DNA of 64,000 nt from Chryseobacterium piperi (GTDB lineage: Bacteria; Bacteroidota; Bacteroidia; Flavobacteriales; Weeksellaceae). The position numbers were made by a program, and so were the translations under genes. Below are positions 1-8,528 of this stretch, one piece after another. Position 1 is the stretch's first letter. Each line of letters opens with the position of its first letter. The stretch covers positions 2,046,001 to 2,110,000 of the forward strand of contig NZ_CP023049.2 of the NCBI RefSeq assembly GCF_002285635.2, read 5' to 3'. The notes beneath the pieces were generated by a model that had not been told where the DNA came from, did not search any database, and was given only the letters and a program-made list of their open reading frames with translations.

Positions 1-2414
1 TATTCTTTTCCTGTAAGGTTTTTGGTAATTCCTTCAATGGTAGGAAAAACAAAAAAGTTTTTGAAGCTTACCCTCATTGATAGATTTTGGTGGATTCTAT
101 TCAATATCTGGGCTACCATTAAGCTATGCCCTCCAAGTTCAAAAAAGTTATCTGTAATTCCTACCTTATCTACTCCCAATACTTCCTGCCAGATCTCTAC
201 AAGTTTCTCCTCAATTTCATTCCTTGGAGCAACATATTCTCTTCTGATTAAATCTTCACCTGTCACACACGGCAATGCCTTACGGTCTATTTTACCATTC
301 GGTGTTAATGGGATACTATCCAACTCTACTAAAAACCCCGGTACCATATATTCAGGAAGCTTACCCTGGAGATACTCTCTCAGTTCAATTTTGTCTATGT
401 TTGCTTCCTTGCTCTTCACATAATAAGCTACCAGCACTTTTTCTCCGTTGACTTCTTTAGCATCAGCAACGACTTGCTTAATAGCTGTATTAAACTGGTT
501 AATATGGGTTTCTACCTCACCTAACTCTATCCTGTACCCCCTTATCTTTACTTGGAAATCGTTTCTGCCGAGATATTCAATATTGCCATCTGGCAGCCAT
601 CGTGCCAAGTCTCCCGTATCATACATCTTAGTTCCTTCTTCAAAAGGATTATCTATAAACTTTTCAGCAGTCAGTTCCGGTTTGTTTAAGTAGCCACGGG
701 ATAAACCGACCCCACTTACGTAGAGCTTACCGCTTACCCCTACAGGAACTATATTTAAAGTATCATCTAGAATATATGCCTGCGTATTACTAATGGGAGT
801 TCCGATAGGAATATTTACATAAGTATCATTCCTCTCCAGTTTGAAAATACTTGTACATACAGAGTATTCTGTTGGGCCATAGGCATTATAATAACTTATT
901 CCGTTTTTAACTATTTCTTTTGCTTTTAACGGGTTAGCCGATTCACCTGCAGTTATTATTTTTTTTAAGGTTTTTACATCTTCATTAGATAGTATCTCTA
1001 AATAACTAGGAGGAAAGGTCACAATAGTAGATTCCGTTTCCTTTAAAAATGAAACAAACTTATCTTTATCTTTCTGCTCTTCTTCAGTTGGGATACATAA
1101 TGTCGCACCTGAATAAAGACACATTATTATTTCAGAAATAGAGGCATCAAAAGCTACAGAAGCAAACCATATAATTTTATCTTCAGAACTAACTTCAAAT
1201 ATCCTTATTTGATCCAAAGACATATTGATATTACTATGATGTTCTACTAAAACACCTTTTGGTTTTCCAGTAGATCCAGATGTATATATTAAATATGCAA
1301 CATCATTGGGTTTTATTTCAACATTAATATTATTTGTAGATGCAAATTGAATTTCCCCAGATTTTATAGAAGTATAAGGTTGTTGAATGTTTAATGCTTG
1401 AAGAACTTCTTTTTCACTTAAAAGTATTTTCGCTTTACTATCTTTTAAAATGTAATCAATTCGATCCTTAGGATAATTAATGTCAATCGGTAAATAAATA
1501 CATCCTAATTTTTCAATTGCCAATAGCGAAATCAAGAGATCAATCGACTTAGGTAACAATGTAGCAATAATTTGCCCTGATTCAATAGCGTACTTTTCTC
1601 TTATATAATGAGCTACCTGATTCGATCTCTCATTAAGCTCTCTGTAAGTAAGCTTTCTGTCTTCAAAAACTACCACTATGTTTTCTGGGGTTTTTATAAC
1701 CTGCTCTTCAAACATCAAAACAATAGTTTTATCTCGTGGATATTTTTTTTTAGTCTTATTAAAGTCAACTAATATTTGGTTCAGCTCTTTATGATTAACT
1801 AGCAAATATTTATGAACATTAATATCTAACAACAATTGATAAGAACAAAGTATATTTGTGAGGTTTTTCAAAAAACTTTCTATGACATACTTTGGGTAAT
1901 GTTGACTATAAGTAACTGTAAAAATCATTTCATCATCATTTTCTTGATACAATAATGAAATATCATCTTTACAATCGTCTACGCTTTGCTCAAACTGAAT
2001 TGAAAAATTTGAAAATAGCTCTAAATTTAGCTCCGTTATATTATAATCTTTACAGGAAACTGCATCTTTAATCTCTTTTGCAGTATTTTGTATTCTCTCT
2101 TTAAAAGTTTTAGAATCATTATCTTCAACTTCCAATAATATAGGCACTTCCAAATTGATAGAATTAGAAGGATATATTTTAATGATATTCTGAAAGTTCT
2201 CAAAATACTTTTTTACGAGAAAAGAGAAGGTCGATGAAATTATGGTAAATTTTGATAAAGAACTATTCTTTGAGATTTTAAGAAAATCTTCTAAGTTTTC
2301 TTTTGCCACTTCTGTTTTATAAAAAAAAGAGGTTTTTCCTGAAAAAATGATTGCTTCTTTATCCCTAATTTTATTTCTCCAAAAAATTGTGGATACTAAT
2401 TGATTATCGGTCAT
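1..2414 (-). CDS. Nonribosomal peptide synthetase, first module (C-terminally cut by window edge)
   Basis: The frame is open from an ATG at 2414 to the window edge, about 804 codons, so the C-terminal part lies outside. Residues 1 to about 235 are weakly condensation-like with no HHxxxDG motif. An adenylation domain follows: IYTSGSTGKPKG near residue 380, FDASISE near 424, NAYGPTE near 508, YDTGD near 597 and NGKIDRKALP near 705. A peptidyl carrier domain has FFELGGHSL with the phosphopantetheine serine at about 764. NRPSs of this kind activate an amino acid as its adenylate and load it on the carrier. The selectivity residues read by eye as D-A-S-T-I-A-A-V-C, close to the phenylalanine pocket of GrsA, which hints at an aromatic substrate. 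The start lies 4 bp after the NusG-like gene, so the two are probably one operon. Confidence 0.9.
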   Translation of the reverse strand, partial: MTDNQLVSTIFWRNKIRDKEAIIFSGKTSFFYKTEVAKENLEDFLKISKNSSLSKFTIISSTFSFLVKKYFENFQNIIKIYPSNSINLEVPILLEVEDNDSKTFKERIQNTAKEIKDAVSCKDYNITELNLELFSNFSIQFEQSVDDCKDDISLLYQENDDEMIFTVTYSQHYPKYVIESFLKNLTNILCSYQLLLDINVHKYLLVNHKELNQILVDFNKTKKKYPRDKTIVLMFEEQVIKTPENIVVVFEDRKLTYRELNERSNQVAHYIREKYAIESGQIIATLLPKSIDLLISLLAIEKLGCIYLPIDINYPKDRIDYILKDSKAKILLSEKEVLQALNIQQPYTSIKSGEIQFASTNNINVEIKPNDVAYLIYTSGSTGKPKGVLVEHHSNINMSLDQIRIFEVSSEDKIIWFASVAFDASISEIIMCLYSGATLCIPTEEEQKDKDKFVSFLKETESTIVTFPPSYLEILSNEDVKTLKKIITAGESANPLKAKEIVKNGISYYNAYGPTEYSVCTSIFKLERNDTYVNIPIGTPISNTQAYILDDTLNIVPVGVSGKLYVSGVGLSRGYLNKPELTAEKFIDNPFEEGTKMYDTGDLARWLPDGNIEYLGRNDFQVKIRGYRIELGEVETHINQFNTAIKQVVADAKEVNGEKVLVAYYVKSKEANIDKIELREYLQGKLPEYMVPGFLVELDSIPLTPNGKIDRKALPCVTGEDLIRREYVAPRNEIEEKLVEIWQEVLGVDKVGITDNFFELGGHSLMVAQILNRIHQNLSMRVSFKNFFVFPTIEGITKNLTGKE

Positions 2415-2418
2415 TAGA

Positions 2419-2925
2419 TTAAATTAAATGATAGGAGTGCATTTCAGCTAAAATACTATGCTTTAAGGACTCAATTCTTACGCAAATTTTTTCCTTATTA
2501 TCTATTTTTATGATTTCACATTCATAATTTTCAAAAGGCCCTGAGGTAATTTTCTTCTTCTCTCCAACTTTAATCTCAAGTGAGCCTCTAAGTTCAACCT
2601 CTGAAAATTCATTAAGAAATAATTTAATTCTATTTATTTCTTCATCAAGAACACGAACTAATCTATCTCCAAACTTAATGAATACAACCACCCCATCAAT
2701 TGCCAGCGCTCGTAAATAATCTTTTATGGTCTCCAAATAAATGAAAACGTAAGAACTAAAAAGAGGCTTCTCTACTTTCTTTTTACGATCGCTCCATTGA
2801 GAGATTGTTTTATTAAGTGGTAAATACACTTTGAAATTTTGCTCAGTTAGTACCTGTGCGGTTTTTTTTTCGTAGCGTGATTTGGTATAGATGACATACC
2901 ATCCTTTAATGAAATTCATTTGCAT
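2419..2925 (-). CDS. NusG-like (UpxY/RfaH-type) transcription antiterminator leading the NRPS operon
   Basis: A 168-residue protein with a NusG N-terminal (NGN) domain: GWYVIYTKSRYEKK at the start, and KPLFSSYVFIYL and a VVVFIKFGD-type stretch in the middle. A KOW-like C-terminus follows (KKITSGPFENYECEIIKID). Specialised NusG paralogues such as RfaH, UpxY and LoaP travel with transcription complexes through one long operon and stop premature termination. This one is the promoter-proximal gene, 4 bp before a giant NRPS gene, which fits an operon-specific role. It is not the housekeeping nusG, which normally sits beside secE and ribosomal protein genes. The start could be M1 or M3; both give a complete NGN domain. 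Confidence 0.85.
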   Translation of the reverse strand: MQMNFIKGWYVIYTKSRYEKKTAQVLTEQNFKVYLPLNKTISQWSDRKKKVEKPLFSSYVFIYLETIKDYLRALAIDGVVVFIKFGDRLVRVLDEEINRIKLFLNEFSEVELRGSLEIKVGEKKKITSGPFENYECEIIKIDNKEKICVRIESLKHSILAEMHSYHLI

Positions 2926-3276
2926 ATATCTTTATAGCTTCGCCCTTTCAGTCACAGTAAATGCTCTATTTTTTTTAAAAGGGATATTAAAACAATGGAA
3001 TTTTAGAAATAACAGACGTATACATTCAATAAACAAAAAGTAAAAATGTACATTTTAGACCTGTTCTTCTTGTATAACAAAGATGCACTAGCTTTTAATA
3101 TATAACAACTAAAGCATATCGGAATTAATCAATTTAGGCACTTTATTTACTTAAATTTATAAATTTAAGTAAATAAAAACTTGATTAAAACCCTATATAT
3201 AAGTCCATTACATTTTTTCTCTTGTCTTCTATTAATATTCAATATAAAATTGTATTATTACGCTTGAAAAACACAT
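2926..3276. promoter_or_regulatory. Divergent intergenic region between the nusG-like/NRPS operon and the AraC-type regulator
   Basis: A 351-bp AT-rich region with no convincing ORF. It must hold promoters for both flanking transcription units and the leader of the antiterminator gene. It contains a perfect 36-bp palindrome at 3142-3177. I do not see a clear TAnnTTTG box that I would assign with confidence, nor a recognisable riboswitch. Confidence 0.5.
3142..3177. repeat. Perfect 36-bp palindrome in divergent promoter region
   Basis: Two 18-bp arms meet with no spacer at 3159/3160, and every base pairs with its partner. The arm reads TTTATTTACTTAAATTTA. It lies 100 bp before the AraC-type regulator and 217 bp before the antiterminator gene. 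It could be an operator for a dimeric regulator or a hairpin-forming leader element. Low-complexity AT DNA makes chance palindromes commoner, but 36 perfect bases is long. Confidence 0.7.
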
Positions 3277-5013
3277 ATGATGATACGATATTTCATCTTT
3301 TTATTATTAATTACTAGCAGTAATCTTTACTTTCCTCAAAGTAGAAAAGGATTTCATATACCGGATTCCTTAAAAACAAAAGATTTTAAGCTTTTAGAAA
3401 AGTCTTTTAACAAGACTCTCAGAGTGGATAATAAAAAAGCAGAAATCTATGCCAATATTTTTTTAATAAAGGGTAAAAAAAATAAAGATCTCATCAAAAT
3501 TGCTAATGGATACCTAATGTTATATCAATTAAGTAATGATAAAACAGCATCATTGTATTTAGATAGTATGATAATAGCTTCTAAGAAAATTCAAAATCCC
3601 TATTATTTAGCAAACAGCTATAAATATAAAGGTAACTATTATTACTTGAAAGGAGAATATTCAATAGCTTTAAACAATTATTTAACAGCGAGAAGCTATG
3701 TGAAAAACAATAATGAAATATATTATATTCTTAATTTCAATATTGGATTATTAAAACTGGAGCTAAAGGAATATCAGCAAGCTTTACAACTATTTTTGGA
3801 CTATAAACAGTATTTGGATAAAAATAATATAAAAAATCTTAATTATCTAAGTTGTATATATGCATTAGCTTATACCTATAGTTTTTCAAATCAATTAAAT
3901 ACGTCAGATCATTATGTAGAGATCGGCCTGAAAAAAAACTTAGAAATAAAAGATAAAAAAAGTGAATATAATTTATTACTGGTTTCCGGTATGAACGCCT
4001 ATAAAAGAAAAGAATATAAGCTATCATTAGAAACACTAAAAAAAGTTAATAAATTAATTAATGGCCATCCTTATAATTCCCAGAATAGAGCAATCAGTGA
4101 ATATTATATTGGGAGAGTATTATATGATACTAATGATAAAAAATTTGTAGATGCATTTGAGAAAGTTGATTCTATCATTGGTAGAACTAAAAATGTTACT
4201 GCTGAATTAAGAGATGCTTACCCCTTATTAATTGATTATTATAAAAAAACAGGAAATAAGGAAAAGCAATTATTATATATAGAACGTCTGTTATCTGTAG
4301 ATAGTATTTTAAATAAAAATAACAATTTCCTAATTACCGAAATAAATAAAAAACATGATACACCTCTTCTCTTAAAAGAAAAAGAAAATCTCATTTCAGA
4401 ATTAAATTCCAAGAATTATATTTTATTCCAGCTATTGGGAATAGGTACAATATTTTTAATTATTACATTGCTTTTGTACATTAGAAACCGAAAAAAAATT
4501 AAATCCTATAAAAGAAAAGCTTATTTACTGGCCATTCCTCCAGCTTCTACTGATTCTCTCAATATTAATAAAAATATAGAAACAATAACCCAATCAAAAA
4601 CAATAGATATCCCTCAGGAAAGCCTTAAAACGGTTTTATCAGATCAGAAATTACAACAATTAAGTAAGCAACTAAAAGAATTTGAGAGTAAAAAACTTTT
4701 TTTATATAAGAACATGAATCTAGACATTCTGTCTAAAGAGTTAAATACAAATAGGGTTTATTTATCAAAAGTGATAAACGAATTTAAAGGCCAAAGCTTT
4801 CCTAAATATTTAAACGAATTAAGAATTCAATATATCGTTGGAGAGCTAAAGCAAAATAAAAACCTACAAAAATTCACCATTGCTGCTATTGCAGATAAAG
4901 CAGGATATAATAATGTTGAACCTTTTACCAATGCTTTTAAAAAAATAACAGGTACTTTGCCCTCCTATTTTATAAAATCATTACAAGAGAATGAGAATAG
5001 CAAAAACACATAA
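3277..5013 (+). CDS. TPR-repeat, membrane-anchored AraC-family transcriptional regulator
   Basis: 578 residues. An N-terminal signal/anchor (YFIFLLLITSSNLYF) is followed by a tetratricopeptide-like helical region at about 60-350. One transmembrane segment lies at about 382-403 (LLGIGTIFLIITLLLYI), then a basic linker, then an AraC-type double helix-turn-helix at about 479-575 (LSKELNTNRVYLSKVINE, then IADKAGYNNVEPFTNAFKKITG). This is a common Bacteroidota layout in which a periplasmic TPR domain senses a signal and a cytoplasmic AraC domain binds DNA. It is divergent from the NRPS operon and upstream of the precursor/peptidase pair, so either could be its target (inference). The first two codons are both ATG; either start is possible. 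Confidence 0.88.
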   Translation: MMIRYFIFLLLITSSNLYFPQSRKGFHIPDSLKTKDFKLLEKSFNKTLRVDNKKAEIYANIFLIKGKKNKDLIKIANGYLMLYQLSNDKTASLYLDSMIIASKKIQNPYYLANSYKYKGNYYYLKGEYSIALNNYLTARSYVKNNNEIYYILNFNIGLLKLELKEYQQALQLFLDYKQYLDKNNIKNLNYLSCIYALAYTYSFSNQLNTSDHYVEIGLKKNLEIKDKKSEYNLLLVSGMNAYKRKEYKLSLETLKKVNKLINGHPYNSQNRAISEYYIGRVLYDTNDKKFVDAFEKVDSIIGRTKNVTAELRDAYPLLIDYYKKTGNKEKQLLYIERLLSVDSILNKNNNFLITEINKKHDTPLLLKEKENLISELNSKNYILFQLLGIGTIFLIITLLLYIRNRKKIKSYKRKAYLLAIPPASTDSLNINKNIETITQSKTIDIPQESLKTVLSDQKLQQLSKQLKEFESKKLFLYKNMNLDILSKELNTNRVYLSKVINEFKGQSFPKYLNELRIQYIVGELKQNKNLQKFTIAAIADKAGYNNVEPFTNAFKKITGTLPSYFIKSLQENENSKNT

Positions 5014-5137
5014 TAAATACAATATCAATAATTTACCAATTAATCTGTTCTGAATTTATAAATTTTGGTATATATTTTTTGGTTAATAATCGATTTCTTT
5101 ATTTCTTCGTACTATAAATCAAAAAATAAAGCACATT

Positions 5138-5287
5138 ATGAAACAGAAAAAATTACAAACAGAAAAAAAATTAGCATTGAAAAAATCACAAATGTCCAAA
5201 ATCAACAATCTTAAAGTAATAAAAGGAGGTGATCAATTACTAATTAGTGAAACACATACATGTACAGAACCAACAACTAACAACTAA
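5138..5287 (+). CDS. Small double-glycine-leader natural-product (RiPP/lanthipeptide-like) precursor peptide
   Basis: 49 residues. A charged leader (KKLALKKSQMSKINNLKVI) ends in K-G-G at positions 29-31. The predicted core is DQLLISETHTCTEPTTNN, with six Ser/Thr and one Cys. This matches the pattern of small Bacteroidota precursors annotated as GG-motif natural-product or class I lanthipeptide-like peptides: a K-L-x-L-K-K motif, then L-N, then hydrophobic residues, then GG. No LanB, LanC, radical-SAM enzyme or exporter is visible in the window. The next gene, 10 bp on, is a secreted prolyl oligopeptidase, and the core has one proline (P45). The codons for K-G-G-D contain the string AAAAGGAGGTGATC. 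It is below the size limit of ordinary gene calling. Confidence 0.72.
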   Translation: MKQKKLQTEKKLALKKSQMSKINNLKVIKGGDQLLISETHTCTEPTTNN

Positions 5288-5297
5288 TAAGTAAATA

Positions 5298-7472
5298 GTG
5301 GCTAAGTCAGTTTTAATCTTCTATATATTTTTTGTTCTTATTGGAATGATAGATGCTCAAACAACTAATTTAGCTCCTGCTAAATCTGTTAGTAACGAAT
5401 ATTTTGGAATTAAAACAGTTGATGAATACAGAAACTTAGAAAATTTAAAAGATCCTTCAACAATTAAGTGGATGAAGGATCAAACAAAATATTCTGAATC
5501 TATTCTTCAAAATATTCCCAACAGACAATATTATATTGATAAAAGATTAGAATTCGATATGCGAAAATCATTTTCTGTATCAAACATTAATGTTACAGAA
5601 AATGGTTTTTATTTTTATCTCAAACAAACTCCAGAAGAAAATACCACAAAGGTTTTTTTCAGAAAAAACTTCAATGGAATTGAAAAAGAAATTTTTAATC
5701 CTCAAAATTATAAACCGAAAAATAAAAAAAATTACCACATTAATTATATTAAACCTAGTTATGATGGATCTAAAATTGCTATTGCCTTAACAGAAGGTGG
5801 AAAAGAAATTTCAGAAATGGTGATTTATGACCTCAAGCAAAATAAATTACTTCCTGATATTATTACCCACTGTTGGCCCTCAGATGGAGCGGGCATATCA
5901 TGGCTTCCAAACAACAATGGTTTCATTTATTTGTATTACCCTGTTATTGATCCTAATTCACCCTTATTTTTAAAAAATACAGCATCTGTGATTTATAGAA
6001 TAGGAGATAATCCTCAAAAGCTAAATACTCTACTTTCTAAAGAAAATAATCCAGATTTAAAAATAAATACTGAAGATTTTCCAGATGCAGTGCTCCCTAA
6101 TAAGAATAGTAAGTATTTATTTGGATATATATCCGGTCCTAACAAATTTCAAGATACTTATTATATGTTTGAGAATAGTATTGATAAAAAAAATCAATGG
6201 CAATTTTTATTTAGTAAGGATGATAAAATTACCCGCTTTATAACTAAAGATCACAATATCATCTATATCTCCGAAAAAAACGGAACGAATGCTATATATA
6301 GCACTTCATTGGTTAATCCTGACTTTAAAACACCAATATTAATTGTACCCAGTATTTCTGATGAAGTTCTCAAAAATATATCTAATATAAAAGATGGATT
6401 TATTTTTAGTACATCCAAAAACGGTGTGGAAGCAAAATTATATTGGTATAAAAATGGAAAATCTGAATTAATAAAGTTACCAATTCCTGCAGGAAATATC
6501 TCAATTACAACCCAAAATGATCTTTCCAATGATTTTTGGATAACATGTAGTGGTTGGAAAAATGAAACAGAAAGATTTAGATATAATTCATTAACCGGAA
6601 AATTTGTGCCTGAAAATTTAGCACCCACCATTGAATATCCCGAATTTAAGAATATTATTATAGAAGAAATTATTGTAAAATCACATGATGAAAGAGATAT
6701 TCCTCTTTCTTTAATTTACAATAAAAACATAAAAAAAGATAAGAATAATCCGTTACTTATGAACGCTTATGGAGCTTATGGATATAATAATAGTCCCTAT
6801 TTTGCCAAAACTTATATGCTTTGGGCTTTACAGGGTGGTATTGTTGCCGTAGCCCATGTAAGAGGTGGGGGTGAAAAAGGTGAAGAGTGGCATAAAGGAG
6901 GTAATAAAGTGACAAAACCAAATTCTTGGAAAGATCTAATCTCTTGCGCAGAGTATATGGTTAAAGAAAACTATACATCACCTGAAAACATAGCAATTTG
7001 GGGAGAAAGCGCAGGGGGTATTACTATCGGTAGAGCCATGACTGAAAGACCTGATTTGTTTAAAGTAGCAATTATTGATGCGGGTATTGTGAATTCATCA
7101 AGAATGGAGTTTACTCCAAACGGCTTAAATAGTGCAAAGGAATTCGGTTCTTTAAGTATTGAAGCTGAATTCAAAGCACTATTACAAATGGATGCCTATC
7201 AACATCTTAAAAAAGGGGAAAAGTACCCAGCAACCTTAATCACTTCCGGTATTAATGATCCCAGAGTATCTTCATGGATGCCAACAAAATTTGCGGCTAA
7301 ATTATTAGCTTATAATACTTCAGAAAATCCTATTCTTTTAAAAATAGACTACGAAGGAGGACATGGGGGCGACATTCCTATTGCGCAGAAGTATGCTAAT
7401 TTAGCAGATACTTTTGCATTTGCTTTATGGCAACTAGGACATCCTGATTACCAACCTACTAAAAAACAATAA
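5298..7472 (+). CDS. Secreted prolyl oligopeptidase, family S9A
   Basis: 724 residues with a signal peptide (VLIFYIFFVLIGMIDA, cleavage likely before Q21). A beta-propeller-like region covers about 70-420 and an alpha/beta-hydrolase catalytic domain covers about 450-715. The triad by position is Ser571 in GESAGG, Asp654 in SGINDPRVSSW and His689 in GGHGGD. S9A enzymes cut short peptides after proline. The start is GTG: an in-frame TAA lies one codon upstream, and the first ATG (codon 17) would remove the signal peptide. The gap to the precursor gene is 10 bp, so co-transcription is likely. POPs act as leader peptidases or macrocyclases in some RiPP pathways, so maturation or breakdown of the precursor is a reasonable inference. 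Confidence 0.93.
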   Translation: MAKSVLIFYIFFVLIGMIDAQTTNLAPAKSVSNEYFGIKTVDEYRNLENLKDPSTIKWMKDQTKYSESILQNIPNRQYYIDKRLEFDMRKSFSVSNINVTENGFYFYLKQTPEENTTKVFFRKNFNGIEKEIFNPQNYKPKNKKNYHINYIKPSYDGSKIAIALTEGGKEISEMVIYDLKQNKLLPDIITHCWPSDGAGISWLPNNNGFIYLYYPVIDPNSPLFLKNTASVIYRIGDNPQKLNTLLSKENNPDLKINTEDFPDAVLPNKNSKYLFGYISGPNKFQDTYYMFENSIDKKNQWQFLFSKDDKITRFITKDHNIIYISEKNGTNAIYSTSLVNPDFKTPILIVPSISDEVLKNISNIKDGFIFSTSKNGVEAKLYWYKNGKSELIKLPIPAGNISITTQNDLSNDFWITCSGWKNETERFRYNSLTGKFVPENLAPTIEYPEFKNIIIEEIIVKSHDERDIPLSLIYNKNIKKDKNNPLLMNAYGAYGYNNSPYFAKTYMLWALQGGIVAVAHVRGGGEKGEEWHKGGNKVTKPNSWKDLISCAEYMVKENYTSPENIAIWGESAGGITIGRAMTERPDLFKVAIIDAGIVNSSRMEFTPNGLNSAKEFGSLSIEAEFKALLQMDAYQHLKKGEKYPATLITSGINDPRVSSWMPTKFAAKLLAYNTSENPILLKIDYEGGHGGDIPIAQKYANLADTFAFALWQLGHPDYQPTKKQ

Positions 7473-7534
7473 ATAAATCGGATCAATTATTAAGAATAAA
7501 ATTTTAATTATACGATCTTAATTTACAAATTAAG

Positions 7535-7572
7535 AAAACGCTGTAAAACCTAGGTTTTACAGCGTTTTTTTT
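7535..7572 (+). terminator. Intrinsic terminator after the prolyl oligopeptidase gene
   Basis: A perfect inverted repeat spans 7535-7568, centred on CCTAGG, with the arm AAAACGCTGTAAAACC, followed by more T. It could work in both directions. It shares the GCTGTAAAA core with the terminator at 8494. Confidence 0.88.
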
Positions 7573-7713
7573 GGTTTCGATACAATTTACCTTAAACAAT
7601 AATGATCCCAGGATTATAAAGGCAAAAGAGCCCTTTATTCCATTACTTACACTATCCATCTATTATTTTTTTATTTTTAGTATTATTGCATACAATTTTA
7701 AACACAATATTAT

Positions 7714-8463
7714 ATGCTTAAAAAAATTATTATTCCGCTTTTAATCCTTCCTTTTATTGTTTCTTGCAATAGAGATAACGAATTCAGTAACGGGTCGTCA
7801 GATTATAGCCATACGCGTCCGGTAGGAGCCTCTGCCAACAATTTGTTAAGCAATGAACGTTACAACTCATTATTAATAGAAGTCCAATATATGCCGGGAT
7901 ATGCTCCAGATTCTCAGGCTATAGAACATTTAAAGAATTTCTTGTCTACTTTTCTTCGTAAAGATGGAGGAATTACTATTATCCAGCGTGAAATTCCGGG
8001 AACTTCATCACCCAGTTTGTCTGCTGAAGATATCAGACAGATTGAAAACACCAACCGTACCGTATTTACTAACGGCTCTACCCTCGCTGTAAGTATTCTC
8101 TATACCAACGGGCAGTATACTAATAATAACACCCTTGGAATTGCTTACCGTAATACCTCAGTTGCCTTATTCGGAAAAACAATCCGCGAAAATTCAGGAG
8201 GATTCGGACAGACAAGCAGAACCAAGCTTGAAGCCACTGTACTTGAGCATGAATTAGGGCATTTAATGGGATTGGTGGATCTGGGATCACCTATGCAAAC
8301 CAACCACAAGGATTCTTCTAATGGTAATCATTGCAATAATCAAAACTGCCTGATGTATTATACTTCTGAAACAACAGATATTTTAGGGCTTCTTACTACT
8401 GGTAATATCCCTCAATTGGATAATAATTGTAAAGCAGACTTAAAAGCTAATGGTGGAAAGTAG
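7714..8463 (+). CDS. Lipoprotein zinc metalloprotease (metzincin-like)
   Basis: 249 residues. The N-terminus has a lipoprotein signal (LLILPFIVSC, lipid on Cys18). The zinc site is HELGHLMGL, an HExxHxxG motif, and a possible Met-turn lies at NCLMYY. The third zinc ligand is unclear: the residue after HELGHLMGLV is Asp, and a His occurs a little later in the MQTNH segment. It resembles flavobacterial membrane metalloproteases of unknown substrate. It stands alone between two terminators. A role with the upstream peptidase cannot be excluded, but a separate transcription unit is more likely. Confidence 0.8.
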   Translation: MLKKIIIPLLILPFIVSCNRDNEFSNGSSDYSHTRPVGASANNLLSNERYNSLLIEVQYMPGYAPDSQAIEHLKNFLSTFLRKDGGITIIQREIPGTSSPSLSAEDIRQIENTNRTVFTNGSTLAVSILYTNGQYTNNNTLGIAYRNTSVALFGKTIRENSGGFGQTSRTKLEATVLEHELGHLMGLVDLGSPMQTNHKDSSNGNHCNNQNCLMYYTSETTDILGLLTTGNIPQLDNNCKADLKANGGK

Positions 8464-8493
8464 CTGAAAACACATCAACCGTTTAAAAACAAA

Positions 8494-8524
8494 AAAAGCT
8501 GTAAAATAATTTTACAGCTTTTAT
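8494..8524 (+). terminator. Intrinsic terminator after the metalloprotease gene
   Basis: 14-bp arms (AAAAGCTGTAAAAT and its complement) around one base, ending in a T run. The symmetry lets it also end transcripts of the tRNA-Asp operon arriving from the right. Confidence 0.85.
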
Positions 8525-8528
8525 ATTG

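Noticed and set aside
22..693. Two plus-strand ORFs over the NRPS region
   Set aside because: They are antisense shadows of the adenylation/carrier domains, which show full motif order on the minus strand.
5247..5294. 15-codon GTG frame after the AAAGGAGGTGATC string in the precursor gene
   Set aside because: It is very short, overlaps the precursor, and the string is explained by the K-G-G-D codons. Kept only as part of a finding.
5590..7174. Short ORFs within the prolyl oligopeptidase gene (both strands)
   Set aside because: They overlap a gene with an intact catalytic triad and show no family features.
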